Shown piece after piece: positions 1-10,364 of a stretch of DNA of 64,000 nucleotides. Within the stretch, counting starts at the first letter, position 1. Each line of letters starts with the position of its first letter. Source of the DNA: Theropithecus gelada (taxonomy: Eukaryota > Chordata > Mammalia > Primates > Cercopithecidae); NCBI RefSeq assembly GCF_003255815.1, contig NC_037674.1, positions 17,195,615 through 17,259,614 on the forward strand, in the 5' to 3' direction. The position numbers and the translations under genes were made by a program. Below the pieces are notes generated by a model, which saw only the letters and a list, made by a program, of their open reading frames with translations, had not been told where the DNA came from and did no database searches.

Positions 1-242
1 GCTTCTTTTTGTTGTCCAGCCTGGAGTGCAGTGGTACAATCACGGCCGACTGCAGCCTCAGCCTCCTGAGTAGCTGGAGCTATGGTGTGTGCCACCATGC
101 CCAGCTAAGTTTTCCATTTTTTTGTAGAGACGGGGTCTAACTGTGTTACCTAAGCTAGTTTCAAACTCCTGGGCTCAAGCAGTCCTCCTGCTTCAGCCTC
201 CCAAAGTGCTGGGATTACAGGCGTGAGCCACCACACCTGGCC
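1..242 (-). mobile_element. Alu, cut by the window start
   Basis: Reverse-strand Alu ending in '...gtgagccaccacacctggcc'; its 3' (T-rich) end is at or before the window edge. It is diverged and looks like an older J or S type. Confidence 0.85.
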
Positions 243-244
243 AG

Positions 245-430
245 CATACTGTTTTCAGGGTTAATCTATGTCACAGCGTGTATCACTATCTTATTCCTTT
301 TTGTGGCTGAATAATATTACATTGCATGGATGTACCACATTTTATCTGTTCTTCAGTTGATGGACATTTGAGTTGTTTCTACTTCTTAGCTATTAGGAAT
401 AATGCTGTTATGAATCTGTTCTAGTCACTT
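245..430. mobile_element. L1-like fragment
   Basis: The phrases 'tggctgaataatatta', 'ttgatggacatttgagttg' and 'ggaataatgctgttatgaa' are familiar from L1 elements. The fragment is short and has no open frame. Family and orientation were not determined. Confidence 0.5.
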
Positions 431-782
431 TGAGAGAGATCAGTGCCATAGAAGAGAAATAGGGGACTGGGGCTACTATTCTTTCTCTTGCTGCCTTTTC
501 ACTCCTCTGCTCCTACAAGTGGGAAACCTCCAACCATAGTTTCTTCAGGCTTCTGGAGAAAGCTTGGAATCCCTCCTCCTTCTGGCTCCCTCTGTTCCAT
601 GCTGATAGGCACAGGAATATGAACATGAGTAGGGCTACTGCTGTACCTTTCTTATTCTACCATTAACTTGGTAATGCCTAGTTCATTCCCCAATGTAATT
701 TTCATAGCAACTTTTATAGTTTTTATACTAGATACATGATTTGCTTAGTTTTATCACCTCATCAAAAAAGCTCCGTTATCAG

Positions 783-1076
783 GCTGGGACCGGTGGCTCA
801 AGCCTATAATCCCAGTACCTTGGGAGGCCAAGGTGGGCAGATCATTTGAGGTCAGGAGTTCGAGACCAGCCTGGCCAACATGTTGAAACCCTGTCTCTAC
901 TAAAAACACAAAAAAATTAGCTGGGCGTGATGGCGGGTGCTGGTAGTCCCAGCTGCTCAGGAGGCTGAAGCATGAGAATCACTTGAACCCAGGAGGTGGA
1001 GGTTGTAGTGAGCTGAGATTGCGCCACTGCACTCCAGCCTGGGTGACAAAGAGAGACTCTGTCTTAAAAAAAAACA
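783..1076 (+). mobile_element. Alu (S-type), + strand
   Basis: Full-length dimer from 'ggctgggaccggtggctcaagcc' to an A-rich tail, with both B-box regions and the central A-rich linker visible. Confidence 0.9.
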
Positions 1077-1612
1077 AGCCACCACCAAAAAAGGCCACCT
1101 TTATCAATCAAGTACAGTCACGTGTCACTTAATGATGGGGATATGTTCTGAGAAATGTGTCATTTTGCAATTTCGTTGTTGTGCGAACATAACAGAGTGT
1201 ACTTACACAAACCTAGATGGTGTAGCCTACTACACACCTAGGCTACGTGGTATAGCTGGTTGCGCCTAGGCTAGAAACCTGCACAGCAGGTTACTGTACT
1301 GAATACTGTACATAATCCTAAGACAATGGTATTTGTGTATTTAAACATAGAAAAAAGTATGGTAAAAATATCATATAAAAAAATATATATAAAAGGCACA
1401 CCTGTATAAGGGCACTTACCATGAATGGAACTTCCAGGACTGCAAGTTGTTCTGGGTGAGTCAGTGAGTGAGTGGTGAGTGAGTGTGAGTGCCCAGAACA
1501 TTACTGTACACTTTACAAACACTGTACACTTGGCCATACTAAATTTATTTTAAAAACAAATATTCAACAATAGATGAACCTAACCTACTATAACTTTCTT
1601 ACATTTATAAAC

Positions 1613-1837
1613 TTTTTTTTTTTTTTTTTTTTTTTGAGACAGAGTCTCGCTCTGTCACCCAGGCTGGAGTGCAGTGGCCGGATCTCAGCTCACTGCAAGC
1701 TCCTCCTCCCGGGTTTACGCCATTCTCCTTTCTCAGCCTCCCGAGTAGCTGGGACTACAGGCGCCCGCCACCTTGCCCGGCTAGTTTTTTGTATTTTTTA
1801 GTAGAGGCGGGGTTTCACCGTGTTAGCCAGGATGGTC
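1613..1837 (-). mobile_element. Young Alu, AluYR-like, 5'-truncated
   Basis: Reverse-strand Alu with the variant 'gtggccggatctcagctc'. It is truncated at its 5' end ('ggatggtc') and flanked by a 16-bp target duplication, ttataaactttttttt, at 1605-1620 and 1838-1853. The variant is diagnostic, in my recollection, of Old World monkey Alu subfamilies. Confidence 0.85.
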
Positions 1838-1911
1838 TTATAAACTTTTTTTTTAACTTCTTGACTCTTGTAGTAACACTTAGCTTAAAACACAACACAG
1901 TACAGCTATAC

Positions 1912-1929
<18 letters not shown>

Positions 1930-1970
<41 letters not shown>
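1930..1970. repeat. (AT)n microsatellite
   Basis: About 20 uninterrupted AT units between an A run and the T-rich tail of the next Alu. Confidence 0.95.
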
Positions 1971-1973
<3 letters not shown>

Positions 1974-2262
1974 TTATTTGAGACGGAGTCTCGCTCTGTC
2001 ACCCAGGCTGAAGTGCAGTGGCACGATCTTAGCTCACTGCAACCTCTGCCTCCTGGGTTCAAGTGATTCTCCTGCCTCAGCCTCCTGAGTAGCTGGGATT
2101 ACAGGCTCCTGCCACCACACCTGGCTAATTTTTGTATTTTTAGTAGAGATGGGGTTTCACCATGTTGGTCAGGCTGGTCTTGAACTAATGACCTCAAGTG
2201 ATCCGCCCGCCTTGGCCTCCCAAAGTGCTGGCTTTACAGGCATGAGCTATCATGCCTGGCTC
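1974..2262 (-). mobile_element. Alu, minus strand
   Basis: Full-length reverse Alu, 'gagacggagtctcgctctgtc' through 'atgagctatcatgcctggc', inside the Tigger2-like element. Confidence 0.9.
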
Positions 2263-2636
2263 AAAAATATTTTCTTTTTATCTTCTATAAGTTTTAAATT
2301 TTGTTTTTAACTTTTTAAACTTTTCTGTTAAAAACAAAGACACAAACACACACATTAGCCTAGCGCATAGAACTACATAGGGTCGAGATCATCAAGATGT
2401 CACTAAGTGATAGGAATATTGTAGCTCCATTATAATCTTACGGGACCACTGTCATACGTGCCCTTCACTGTTGACCAAAATGTTATTATGTGATGTATGA
2501 CTGTACTTATTCTATGCCAGGCACTTTTTAAGTACTGTATATTAACTATTTAATACTCTGAGCAAGGCTTTGATGTTGGTACTATTATCACCCTCATATT
2601 TTAGAGGAGGAAATTGAGATTCAAAGAGGTCAAGCA

Positions 2637-2931
2637 GGCCCAGCGCGGTAGCTCACGCCTATAGTCCTAGCAGTTTGGGAGGGCAAAGTGGACGGGTCAC
2701 CTGAGGTCAAGAGTTCAAGACCAGCCTGGCCAACATGGTGAAATCTTGTCTCTGCCAAAATATAAAAATTAGCCTGGCACGATGGCAGGTGCTGGTAGTC
2801 CCAGCTACTTGGGAGGCTGAGACGGGAGAATCGCTTGAACCCGGGAGACAGTGGTTACAGTGAGCTGAGATTGTGCCACTGCACTCCAACCTGAGCAGTG
2901 AGCAAGACTCCATTTCCAAAAAAAAAAAAAG
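2637..2931 (+). mobile_element. Alu, + strand
   Basis: Full-length dimer from 'ggcccagcgcggtagctcac' to a 12-A tail, inserted in a MIR. Confidence 0.9.
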
Positions 2932-2937
2932 TTAAGC

Positions 2938-3222
2938 AGGCAGGGTGCAGTGGCTTTGGGAAGCCAAGGCAGGAGGATTGCTTTGAAACCAAGAATTTGA
3001 AGCCAGCCTGGGCAACATAGTGAGAACCCTGTCTCTACCAAAAAGTAAAAATAAAAAAATTGGCTGGGTATGGTGGCATGTGCCTGTAGTCCTAGCAACT
3101 TGAGAGGCTGAGGCGGAGGACTGCTTGAGCCCGGGAGGTTAAGGCTGCAGTGAGTGAACTATGATCGTGCCACAGTACTCCAGCCTGGGTGACATAGTGA
3201 AACCCTGCCTCTTAAAAAAACC
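2938..3222 (+). mobile_element. Alu (older, J-like), + strand
   Basis: Diverged Alu with a shortened left arm start ('gcagggtgcagtggctttggg'), tail at about 3213-3222; second insertion in the same MIR. Confidence 0.85.
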
Positions 3223-3342
3223 AAAAGGGTTAAGGAGTTTGCTCGAGGTAACATAGCTAGTATGTGTATTGGGGTTCTAACCCAAGTAGTATGACTGTAG
3301 AGCTCTGATTGTTAAAATGGCACAGGGTGGGGGAAGACCACA

Positions 3343-3641
3343 CTTTTTTTTTTTTTTTTGAGACGGAGTTTCATTCTTGTTGCCCAGGCTGGAGTGCAAT
3401 GGCATGATCTCGGTTCACCACAACCTCCACCTTCTGGGTTCAACCAATTCTCCTGCCTCAGCCTCCCGAGTAGCTGGGATTACAGGCATGCGCCACCGCA
3501 CCCAGCTAATTTTGTATTTTTAGTAGAGACGAGGTTTCTCCATGTTGGTCAGGCTGGTCTTGAACTCCTGACCTCAGGTGATCTGCCCACCTCAGCCTCC
3601 CAAAGTGTTGGGATTACAGGCGTGAGCCACCGCGCCCGGCC
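3343..3641 (-). mobile_element. Alu, minus strand
   Basis: Full-length reverse Alu, T-run then 'gagacggagtttcattcttg' to 'gtgagccaccgcgcccggcc'. Confidence 0.92.
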
Positions 3642-6600
3642 ACTTTCTGCTTATTTTTAACAAATTGCTTTTCCTCTAAGCTGCCTACCTGCCCTTTGAA
3701 TGAGAAGAGCCCCCTTTATGGGCAACTCAGTCTGCGCCAGGGAGACCTCTGCCCCTGGGTTTGGGGTCATTCTCTCTCCCAAGTGGTCCTCTGGTGTTTA
3801 TTGGCTGCAGTAGGGGTGCTGTGGAGCCACACGGGCTCTGCCTGGCAGAGGCTGGACTGGGCTCCATTTTCCCCTAGAGAAGCAAGTTGATGGAAAGACC
3901 TCTCTACTGGATAAGTTTGTGCAGCCTGCCTCAGGGGAATTCCACTTGTTCTTGCCTCTGCCTGGGAAAGCCAGGTTCCCTCTTGTTGGAGGTGGGGCTG
4001 GGGCTGGATGTAGCATAGGCAGAAAAGGCCTTGGGGTGCTGCTTGGTGCATGCTGAGCCCTGTGTCCCTGCCCTGGGGAGTGTGGAGTCCTGCCCGCTTT
4101 CTTCCTCACACACCCCTGGACTCCAGGCCTGGCCTTTAAGGGCGTGTGTTTATGCATGTTTATGGGCAGGTCTCAGCCCAGTGCATGTGCCTGGGAGTCA
4201 TGATCCTTCCAGGTGGTGTGCAGGCTTCCCTGATGGAACCTCTAGTAGGTTTCCTGAGTGTGTGTGCTTGGCTTTGGCCACCCCCGGGCAGTGCCCCTAA
4301 TCTGTTCCCTGACCTTTTGATTTCTTAGAACTTCAAGTTCTCTGTGCAAATGGCTTCTTTCTGGGTGTTTGAGTTTTGCTGTGTTCCAGAGCTCCCTGAT
4401 GTGCTGCTGTGATGTTGGGGGCCACCAGATTCTGTGAGCACAAGCAGGTTCTTCACCTCCCTCCTCGTCTCCCAGCTTTTCTTATCTGATCATCCTTACA
4501 CTGCCCCCAGCCCCCACACTCCTGTTCCTCCTGTGCCTGTTGCTTTAGGAGCCAGCTCAGGTATCCTAGAAACAAGGAGAGAAACAAAACTCAGAAAATT
4601 CTCTGAGGCCCAGAGGCGAATATCAAACCAAAACAAAGTTTTCTGAAAGGAAATAGAACAGCACAGGAAAGGAGGGTGGGCAGTGTGTCAGGGAGAGGTG
4701 GGTAGGAGCTCCAGGCTGAGCATGGAGCCTGTCCTAGTGGCTCCTACATCCCTTGGCTGTTGTTTCCCCATGGGAAGCCCCCCTACCAGAGGATGTCAGA
4801 CAGCCCCTTTGAGAGACTTAGTTGAGCTGAACACCATTAATTGAGTTGGGCCTTTTCCCCATCCGGCTTAGTGGAGATGGACGTTCGAGCCCAGCACAGC
4901 CCCTGGGCACCTGTGCCCCTGTGCCTAGTCCTGAGAATGGGTTTCTCCTGGCTCCCATGCCAGAGTGGCCTGGGTGAGTGTCCTGCGCATAGCTGCTCCT
5001 CTCCTGCTGGGGTGGGAAGTGTCCTAGTGAGGTAACAGGGTGTATCCGGCAGCTAAGAAGAGATCTCTTGGTTGATTAAAGTGGGGAGGAAAAGAGGGAA
5101 CCCCTGCTCTCCTGAGGAGGCCCTCCATTTACTCAGCCCATGTTAGAATTGATGCTGAGATCCTCAGCTTGGAAGCATTGCACTGGGTGTGACGGAATCC
5201 TCCTCCTGAACTGTGTTCTCGTGGCACCTGAGCTGAAGGAACACAGAGCTGCCTTCTTACTCTCTGTAGGGAATTCACCAGGGACAGTGGAGAGACCCGT
5301 GGACCTGAGAGAAGAAAAGGCTGGGACTCGGTGCCCAGGATCACACAGTGTGTTAGCAGACAGGCCTGTGACCTTAGTGTTCTGGTCTTTCCACCTCAGC
5401 GCTGCCCTTGAGCATCAAGGAGTCCTAAATGCCTGAGGTGCAGGAGAAACATGGACCTCTCCCCAGGGCCCTGGTTCACACTCTGCTACACAGGAGGTTC
5501 TTGGCAGCCAGGGCTTTGAGATCTTGCAGCTAGTGACTTGAAGATGTATTCACTCATTTACAAATAATTACTGAGGGCCTATCTTCTAGGCCCTGGGAAC
5601 TTAACAGTAAGTAAAACAGACCAAAAATACCATCCTCACAGAACTGGCAGTCTGGTGTGTGAAGATGGATCCCCACCCCCAATGTAAGTTATAAGCATGA
5701 TTACAAGTTGATGTGTGCTTTGGAAACAGTATAAGCAGTAGCAGTGACGGGGGTAGGGTTGTAATGATAAATAGGGCGGGAGGGCGACATTTGAGCGAGG
5801 CCAGAAGCCCCTTTGGTATGCTTCTGTGAGTCACTCTCAGATTTTACCTGGTCTGAAAGAAACAATTCAAAGGCCTAGGGTCCCTGGTTGATCTTGTGTG
5901 TCCTGCTCCCTGTCTATGCTGCCCCGTGCATAGCTCATCCCGTCCGGGGGATGGAGAGTGGTAGGAGGTGGATCCTGTGGGAATCCTGGGCTCTGTGGTA
6001 GCAGCAGGCCTGGACCTGTGTAGGGAAGGGGGATGTTGAAGGCTTGGCCCTTCCTGGGCAGTAGGCCCAGCACCTGGCGCCAGTACTCCACAGCGTGACT
6101 CCCCCAGGCTGAGGCCTTACACCCTCCCTGTGAGAGTGAGCAGCCGCCCTGCACCCTCGGGTGCTGAGTTGCAGGACTCGGCTGGTTGGGCCAACCCAGC
6201 CCTTGGCATGTGGTGGATCCCAGCCAGCACTGCAGCAAGGGCTCACCCTGCTGGGCAGGGTCAGGGGATGTGGAGGGAAAGATTGATACAAACCGTGCCC
6301 CGCGCTCCTCTCCCCAGCTGACCTAGGAGCTTGCTCAGAATTCACCAAGAAGGCTGAGAGGGCTCCTTGGTGCTTCTGAGAACAGGTCGGGAGGGCGTCA
6401 ACAAGCCAAGCACACAGGGAGCCCTGGCCATGCTGCTGTCACTTCAGCATCTGTGTTATCGTCCCTGCATGTGGAGCTGTGGCTGTGGTTGCATGCTCTC
6501 TTTCTTTCTCTTGTTGGATGGCTTCCAAATATCAATAATTAGAAACAAAAATAGTTGCTTAAGGGACGACCTCTGGTGTTTCCTTTTCTTGCTTAGCTCT

Positions 6601-7255
6601 TCCATGGCACACCTGAGAATTTCTTAGGCTATACTGGGAGCAGGGGGATGTTAGAGGAGGGAGAGATTGCCTCATTGCCATTGCCTCTAGCCAGTCATCC
6701 TTCTGTCTACGTAGTGTTCCTACATACACACACACACACCATTCACCCTTCTCCTTCCACCATGGAGCTGAACTAGAAGAAGGAGGAAACAGGATATTGT
6801 GTCCCAGGAAGACTGAGTTTGTATGCAGTGACTTGGAAAGTGTTTTAAGCAGTCTGATGCACTACCCTTTAAAGGCTGAAATGCTGCTTTGGGATGAGAA
6901 TTAAGGGAAAACTCACAAGCTTGCAAATAGAGCCCACTTTTTCTGGATTTGGGATACAGTTGGCTGGATTATGCATTGAGTCAATTCAATTAGATCAACT
7001 CTCAGCTGAAGCCCTTTACCATTGTTCCTGTGTAACTCATCAGAAAGCTGGGGAACCTGTCCCCATTTAGACTGAGCCTTTGCTGGAGAGAGGAGCCTGC
7101 AGAGGGCCTCAGGTCAGCACAGACTGCAAGAAGGTTCAGAAAACGTTGGTTAACCACTGAGAACTTTCTGGGCTCTGAATTCATGATGGTGGCAGGCCTG
7201 GGGCTATTACTTTTCATATACTGCATAAAGTATTAAAACCTAAATGTCTAAATCT

Positions 7256-7552
7256 GGCTGGGCACAGTGGCTCACGCCTGTAATCCCAACACTTTTGGAG
7301 GCCAAGATGGGTGGATCACCTGAGGTCAGGAGTTTGAGACCAGCCTGACCAATATGGTGAAATCACATCTCTACTAAAAATACAAAAAAATTAGCCAAGC
7401 TTGCTGATGGGTGCCTGTAATCCCAGCTACTCGGGAGGCTGAGACAAGAGAATTGCTTGAACCCGGGAGGTGGAGGTTGCAGTGAGCCAAGATCACATCA
7501 CCGCACTCCAGCCTGAGCGACAAGAGCAAAACTCCATCTCAAAAAAAAGAAA
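7256..7552 (+). mobile_element. Alu, + strand
   Basis: 'ggctgggcacagtggctcac' to an A-rich tail; full-length dimer. Confidence 0.92.
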
Positions 7553-7590
7553 AAAAATCTAAATATGTGGACTTTGAACTCTGTTATAAT

Positions 7591-7616
7591 TTTCTTTCTT
7601 TCTTTCTTTCTTTCTT
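7591..7616. repeat. (TTTC)n tail microsatellite
   Basis: About six tetranucleotide units that grew from the tail of the adjoining reverse Alu. Confidence 0.9.
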
Positions 7617-7899
7617 TTTTGAGACGGAGTCTCACTGTCCCCCAGGCTGGAGTGCAGTGGTGTGATCTCGGCTCACTGCAAGCTCCACCTCCCGGGTTCC
7701 CGCCATTCTCCTGCCTCAGCCTCCTGAGTAGTTGGGACTACAGGCGCCTGCCACCACGCCCAGCTAATTTTTTGTATTTTTAGTAGAGACAGGGTTTCAC
7801 TGTGTTAGCCAGGATGGTCTTGATCTCCTGACCTTGTGATCCACCTGCCTTGGCCTCCCAAAGTGCTGGGATTACAGGCGTGAGCCACCATGCCTGGCT
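7617..7899 (-). mobile_element. Alu (Y/S-type), minus strand
   Basis: 'tgagacggagtctcactgtcc' to 'gtgagccaccatgcctggc'; full-length. Confidence 0.9.
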
Positions 7900-7975
7900 C
7901 TGTTATAATTTTCATGTGCCTGCTCAAGAGCGATGGGGTGCAGAGTTTCCAAAGCCATCTTGCTTTTGTCATACT

Positions 7976-8280
7976 TTTTTTTTTTTTTTTTTTTTTTGAG
8001 ACAGAATCTAGTTCTTGTCTCCCAGGCTGGAGTGCAATGGCATGATCTCGACTCACTGCAACCTTCACCTCCCAGGTTCAAGCAATTCTCCTACCTCAGC
8101 CTCCCAAGTAGCTGGGATTACAGGCACCTGCCACCACACCTGGCTTATTTTTGTATTTTTAGTAGAGATGGGGCTTCACCATGTTGGCCAGCCTGGTCTT
8201 GAACTCCTGACCTCAGGTGGTCTGCCTGTCTCAGCCTCCCAAAGTGCTGGGATTATAGGCATGAGCCACTGTGCCCGGCC
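7976..8280 (-). mobile_element. Alu, minus strand
   Basis: T-run followed by 'gagacagaatctagttcttg' and ending 'atgagccactgtgcccggcc'. Confidence 0.92.
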
Positions 8281-8362
8281 TGTTATAATTTTTAAAACCC
8301 TCCTGACTGTGACATTCTAGAAGGGGAAGCAGGAGACTAGAAGGTAGTATAAAAAGAGAAAG

Positions 8363-8593
8363 GAGTTCAAGACTAGCCTGGGCAACATGGCAAAACCCCA
8401 TCTCTACAAAAAAATACAAAAATTAACTGGGTGTGGTGGCATGTGCCTGTAATCCCAGCTACTTGGGAGGCTGAGGTGGGAGGATTGCTTGTTCAGGAGG
8501 TCGAGGCTGCAGGGAGCTGTGATGGTGCCATGGTGCCACTGCACTCCAGCCTGGGTGACAGAGCAAGACCCTGCCTCCAAAAAGAAAAAAAAG
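8363..8593 (+). mobile_element. Alu, 5'-truncated, + strand
   Basis: Starts inside the left arm ('aggagttcaagactagcctgg') and keeps the complete right arm; tail merges into a purine-rich run to about 8615. Confidence 0.85.
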
Positions 8594-8615
8594 GAAAGAA
8601 AGAAAGGAAGGAAGG

Positions 8616-8815
8616 GCTAAGCAGGGTGTCATGAGCCTGTAATCCCAACTACTTGGAAGGATGAGGCAGCAGGATTACTTGAGTCCAGGAGTTCAAGACC
8701 AGCTTGGGCAACATAGTGAGACCTGGTCTCAAAAAAACGGAAAAAGGAAACAGGAACAAGGAAAGAGTAGGAAATGGAGAAAGAAGGAGAAAAAAAAAAA
8801 AAAAACAGGAAGAGT
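8616..8815 (+). mobile_element. Alu monomer plus A/G-rich tail
   Basis: A single left-arm-like unit ('ctgtaatcccaactacttgg' ... 'caacatagtgagacctggtctc') is followed by a long A/G-rich stretch with an A run near 8791-8805. Confidence 0.75.
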
Positions 8816-9952
8816 TGAGGGGTTAGAGGAGAAAAGCGACTCAGGAATTGGTCAGCCTGGCAGTTCTAGGCATATCTGGTCACATCGGAGGTCCCAGTGT
8901 CCCCAAATTTGCATATTGAAGTGGTTTGTTGAGCCCAAGATGCTTAGCACTCACTAGCAACTTGCACCTACCTCCCTTCAAGCTTCCAGCCAGTAGTGGC
9001 ATTCAGATACGGGGGCTGCAATGGGGTCCTACTAGGGAAAGTTAGGTCTGGGGGTAGTAGCTGTCTGCTCTTTCTCTCCTCCCTGCCTTTCCTATTCGCA
9101 GCCTCCAGGCTTGCTCTTGTTTGCTAGTTCCAGTGTTAACGAAGAGTTGAGGCAGAAGGGGCAACGGGCCAGGGCCTGCTGACAGCCAAGAAGCCTGAAG
9201 AGAAGCTGCCTGGCTGTTGGCCTTTGGCTTCTTGCCCCTGATTCCTACTACCCAGCTTCCGTCTCCAGAACTGCCTCTGGAAAGGCAGGACCTGACTCCA
9301 TCCAGCAGCCTTGCTGCCTGGCGGGAGAGGTTGCCCCCGCCTTCTCTGTGAGGCAGGCAGAGTCCCTGATTGTCTGCTTCTGGCAGTCGGGGGGCTCGTC
9401 TCAGGTTTTTTGGGGCCAGGGATTCTCAGGGTGGGGCTTGGGACCTCCGTGGCACTGTAGGGCTTTCCCAGGCCTTCTCAGGCTATCTCTATCCCTCTAC
9501 CCCATCTTACTGAGCCTTTCTGCTATGTGGCCCCTGCCTGGCCTCCCACTTCCTTCCTCATTCAACACATACAGGGTGTGGGGGGCCAGCTCTTGCCAAG
9601 TACACACGTGGGTGCTCATGTGAGAGACCTTACATCTTCAGGCACACATGCTTGATACACGTGTGACCCCAAGCCTGTGAACGGGCTGTGCACCTGAGGC
9701 CTGCTTTGTCCAAATCACATTTCTTCTCCCCTCCTACACCCCTTCCTGGGGTATATGGAAGGGCTGCGGGATGGCCTGTGTCCCTGCCAGCCCTTTGTGG
9801 GTATGGCCAGAGATAGAGCTGGTATTTAGGGGCCTGGTTGGGGGGACAGGCTTCCAGGGAGTCCTTATGACTCTCATGGGGCTACAGAGATAGGCCCTCT
9901 TGGGTGGGGAAAAGGAGCAAGAACAGGTTGCCAGGAGAAAGGAGTGGAGGCA

Positions 9953-10237
9953 GGGCGAGGTGGCTCATGCCTGTAATCCCAGCGCTTTGGGAGGCAGATC
10001 ACTTGAGCTCAAGAGTTTGAGACCAGCCTGGGCAACATGGCAATATCCTGTGTCTACAAAAAAAAAAAGATTAGCTGGCATGGTGGCACATGCTTGTGGT
10101 TCCAGCTACTAGGGAGGCTAAGGTGGGAGGATTGCTTGAGCCTGGGAAGTTGAGGCTGCACTGAGCCATGTTTGCACCACTGCACTCCCGCTGGGGTGAC
10201 AGAGTGAGACCCTGTCTCAAAAAAAAAAAAAAAAAAG
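9953..10237 (+). mobile_element. Alu, + strand
   Basis: 'aggcagggcgaggtggctcatg' to an 18-A tail, ending 128 bp before the first MAPKBP1 exon in the window. Confidence 0.9.
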
Positions 10238-10364
10238 CAGTGGAGCCCTTGTGCTGTCTCTACCCAGCTCCCTCTGCTGGGTGACTGGAAGTCCTGGGTG
10301 GCCTGGAGGGCTCCTGGGGGAGCTGTGGTTTGGTGCTGAGCCTGTTGTCTGCTCATCCCCTCAG

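Larger units (their letters stand above)
1115..2503. mobile_element. Tigger2/MER2-like DNA transposon, interrupted by two Alus and an (AT)n run
   Basis: The left end 'cagtcacgtgtcacttaatg' and right end 'gatgtatgactg' are degenerate inverted repeats, and both ends are flanked by TA (1113-1114 and 2504-2505), the target duplication of Tc1/mariner-type elements. Inner phrases such as 'cctacctagatggtgtagcctactacac'-like sequence match the MER2/Tigger2a family as I recall it. Insertions at 1613-1837 and 1974-2262 are later Alus. No transposase frame remains. Confidence 0.75.
2510..3310 (-). mobile_element. MIR, minus strand, split by two Alus
   Basis: The segment 2510-2634 ('tgccaggcacttttt', 'ggaggaaattgagattcaaagaggtcaag') is the reverse MIR core. 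It resumes at about 3226-3310 ('ttgctcgaggtaacatagctagta', 'ttctaacccaagtag'). The two parts join once the Alus at 2637-2931 and 2938-3222 are removed. Confidence 0.7.
1..10364 (+). other. MAPKBP1: MAPKBP1 upstream intron (3' part)
   Basis: No coding exon could be supported here. The first MAPKBP1 exon seen, at 10365, begins inside a codon, so about 69 N-terminal residues of the protein are encoded upstream of the window. I looked for the residues just before this exon and did not find them in 1-10364. The interval is full of Alus plus a Tigger2/MER2-like element, a MIR and an L1-like scrap, listed separately. The stretches 3642-7255 and 8810-9950 are mostly unique intron in which I see no gene; 5548-5760 resembles an old L2-type repeat. 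Confidence 0.75.

Noticed and set aside
1574..8634. Many open frames of 60-140 codons on both strands
   Set aside because: They run through Alu sequence and show the usual Alu-frame peptides (for example SPRLECSGTISAHC); no independent coding evidence.
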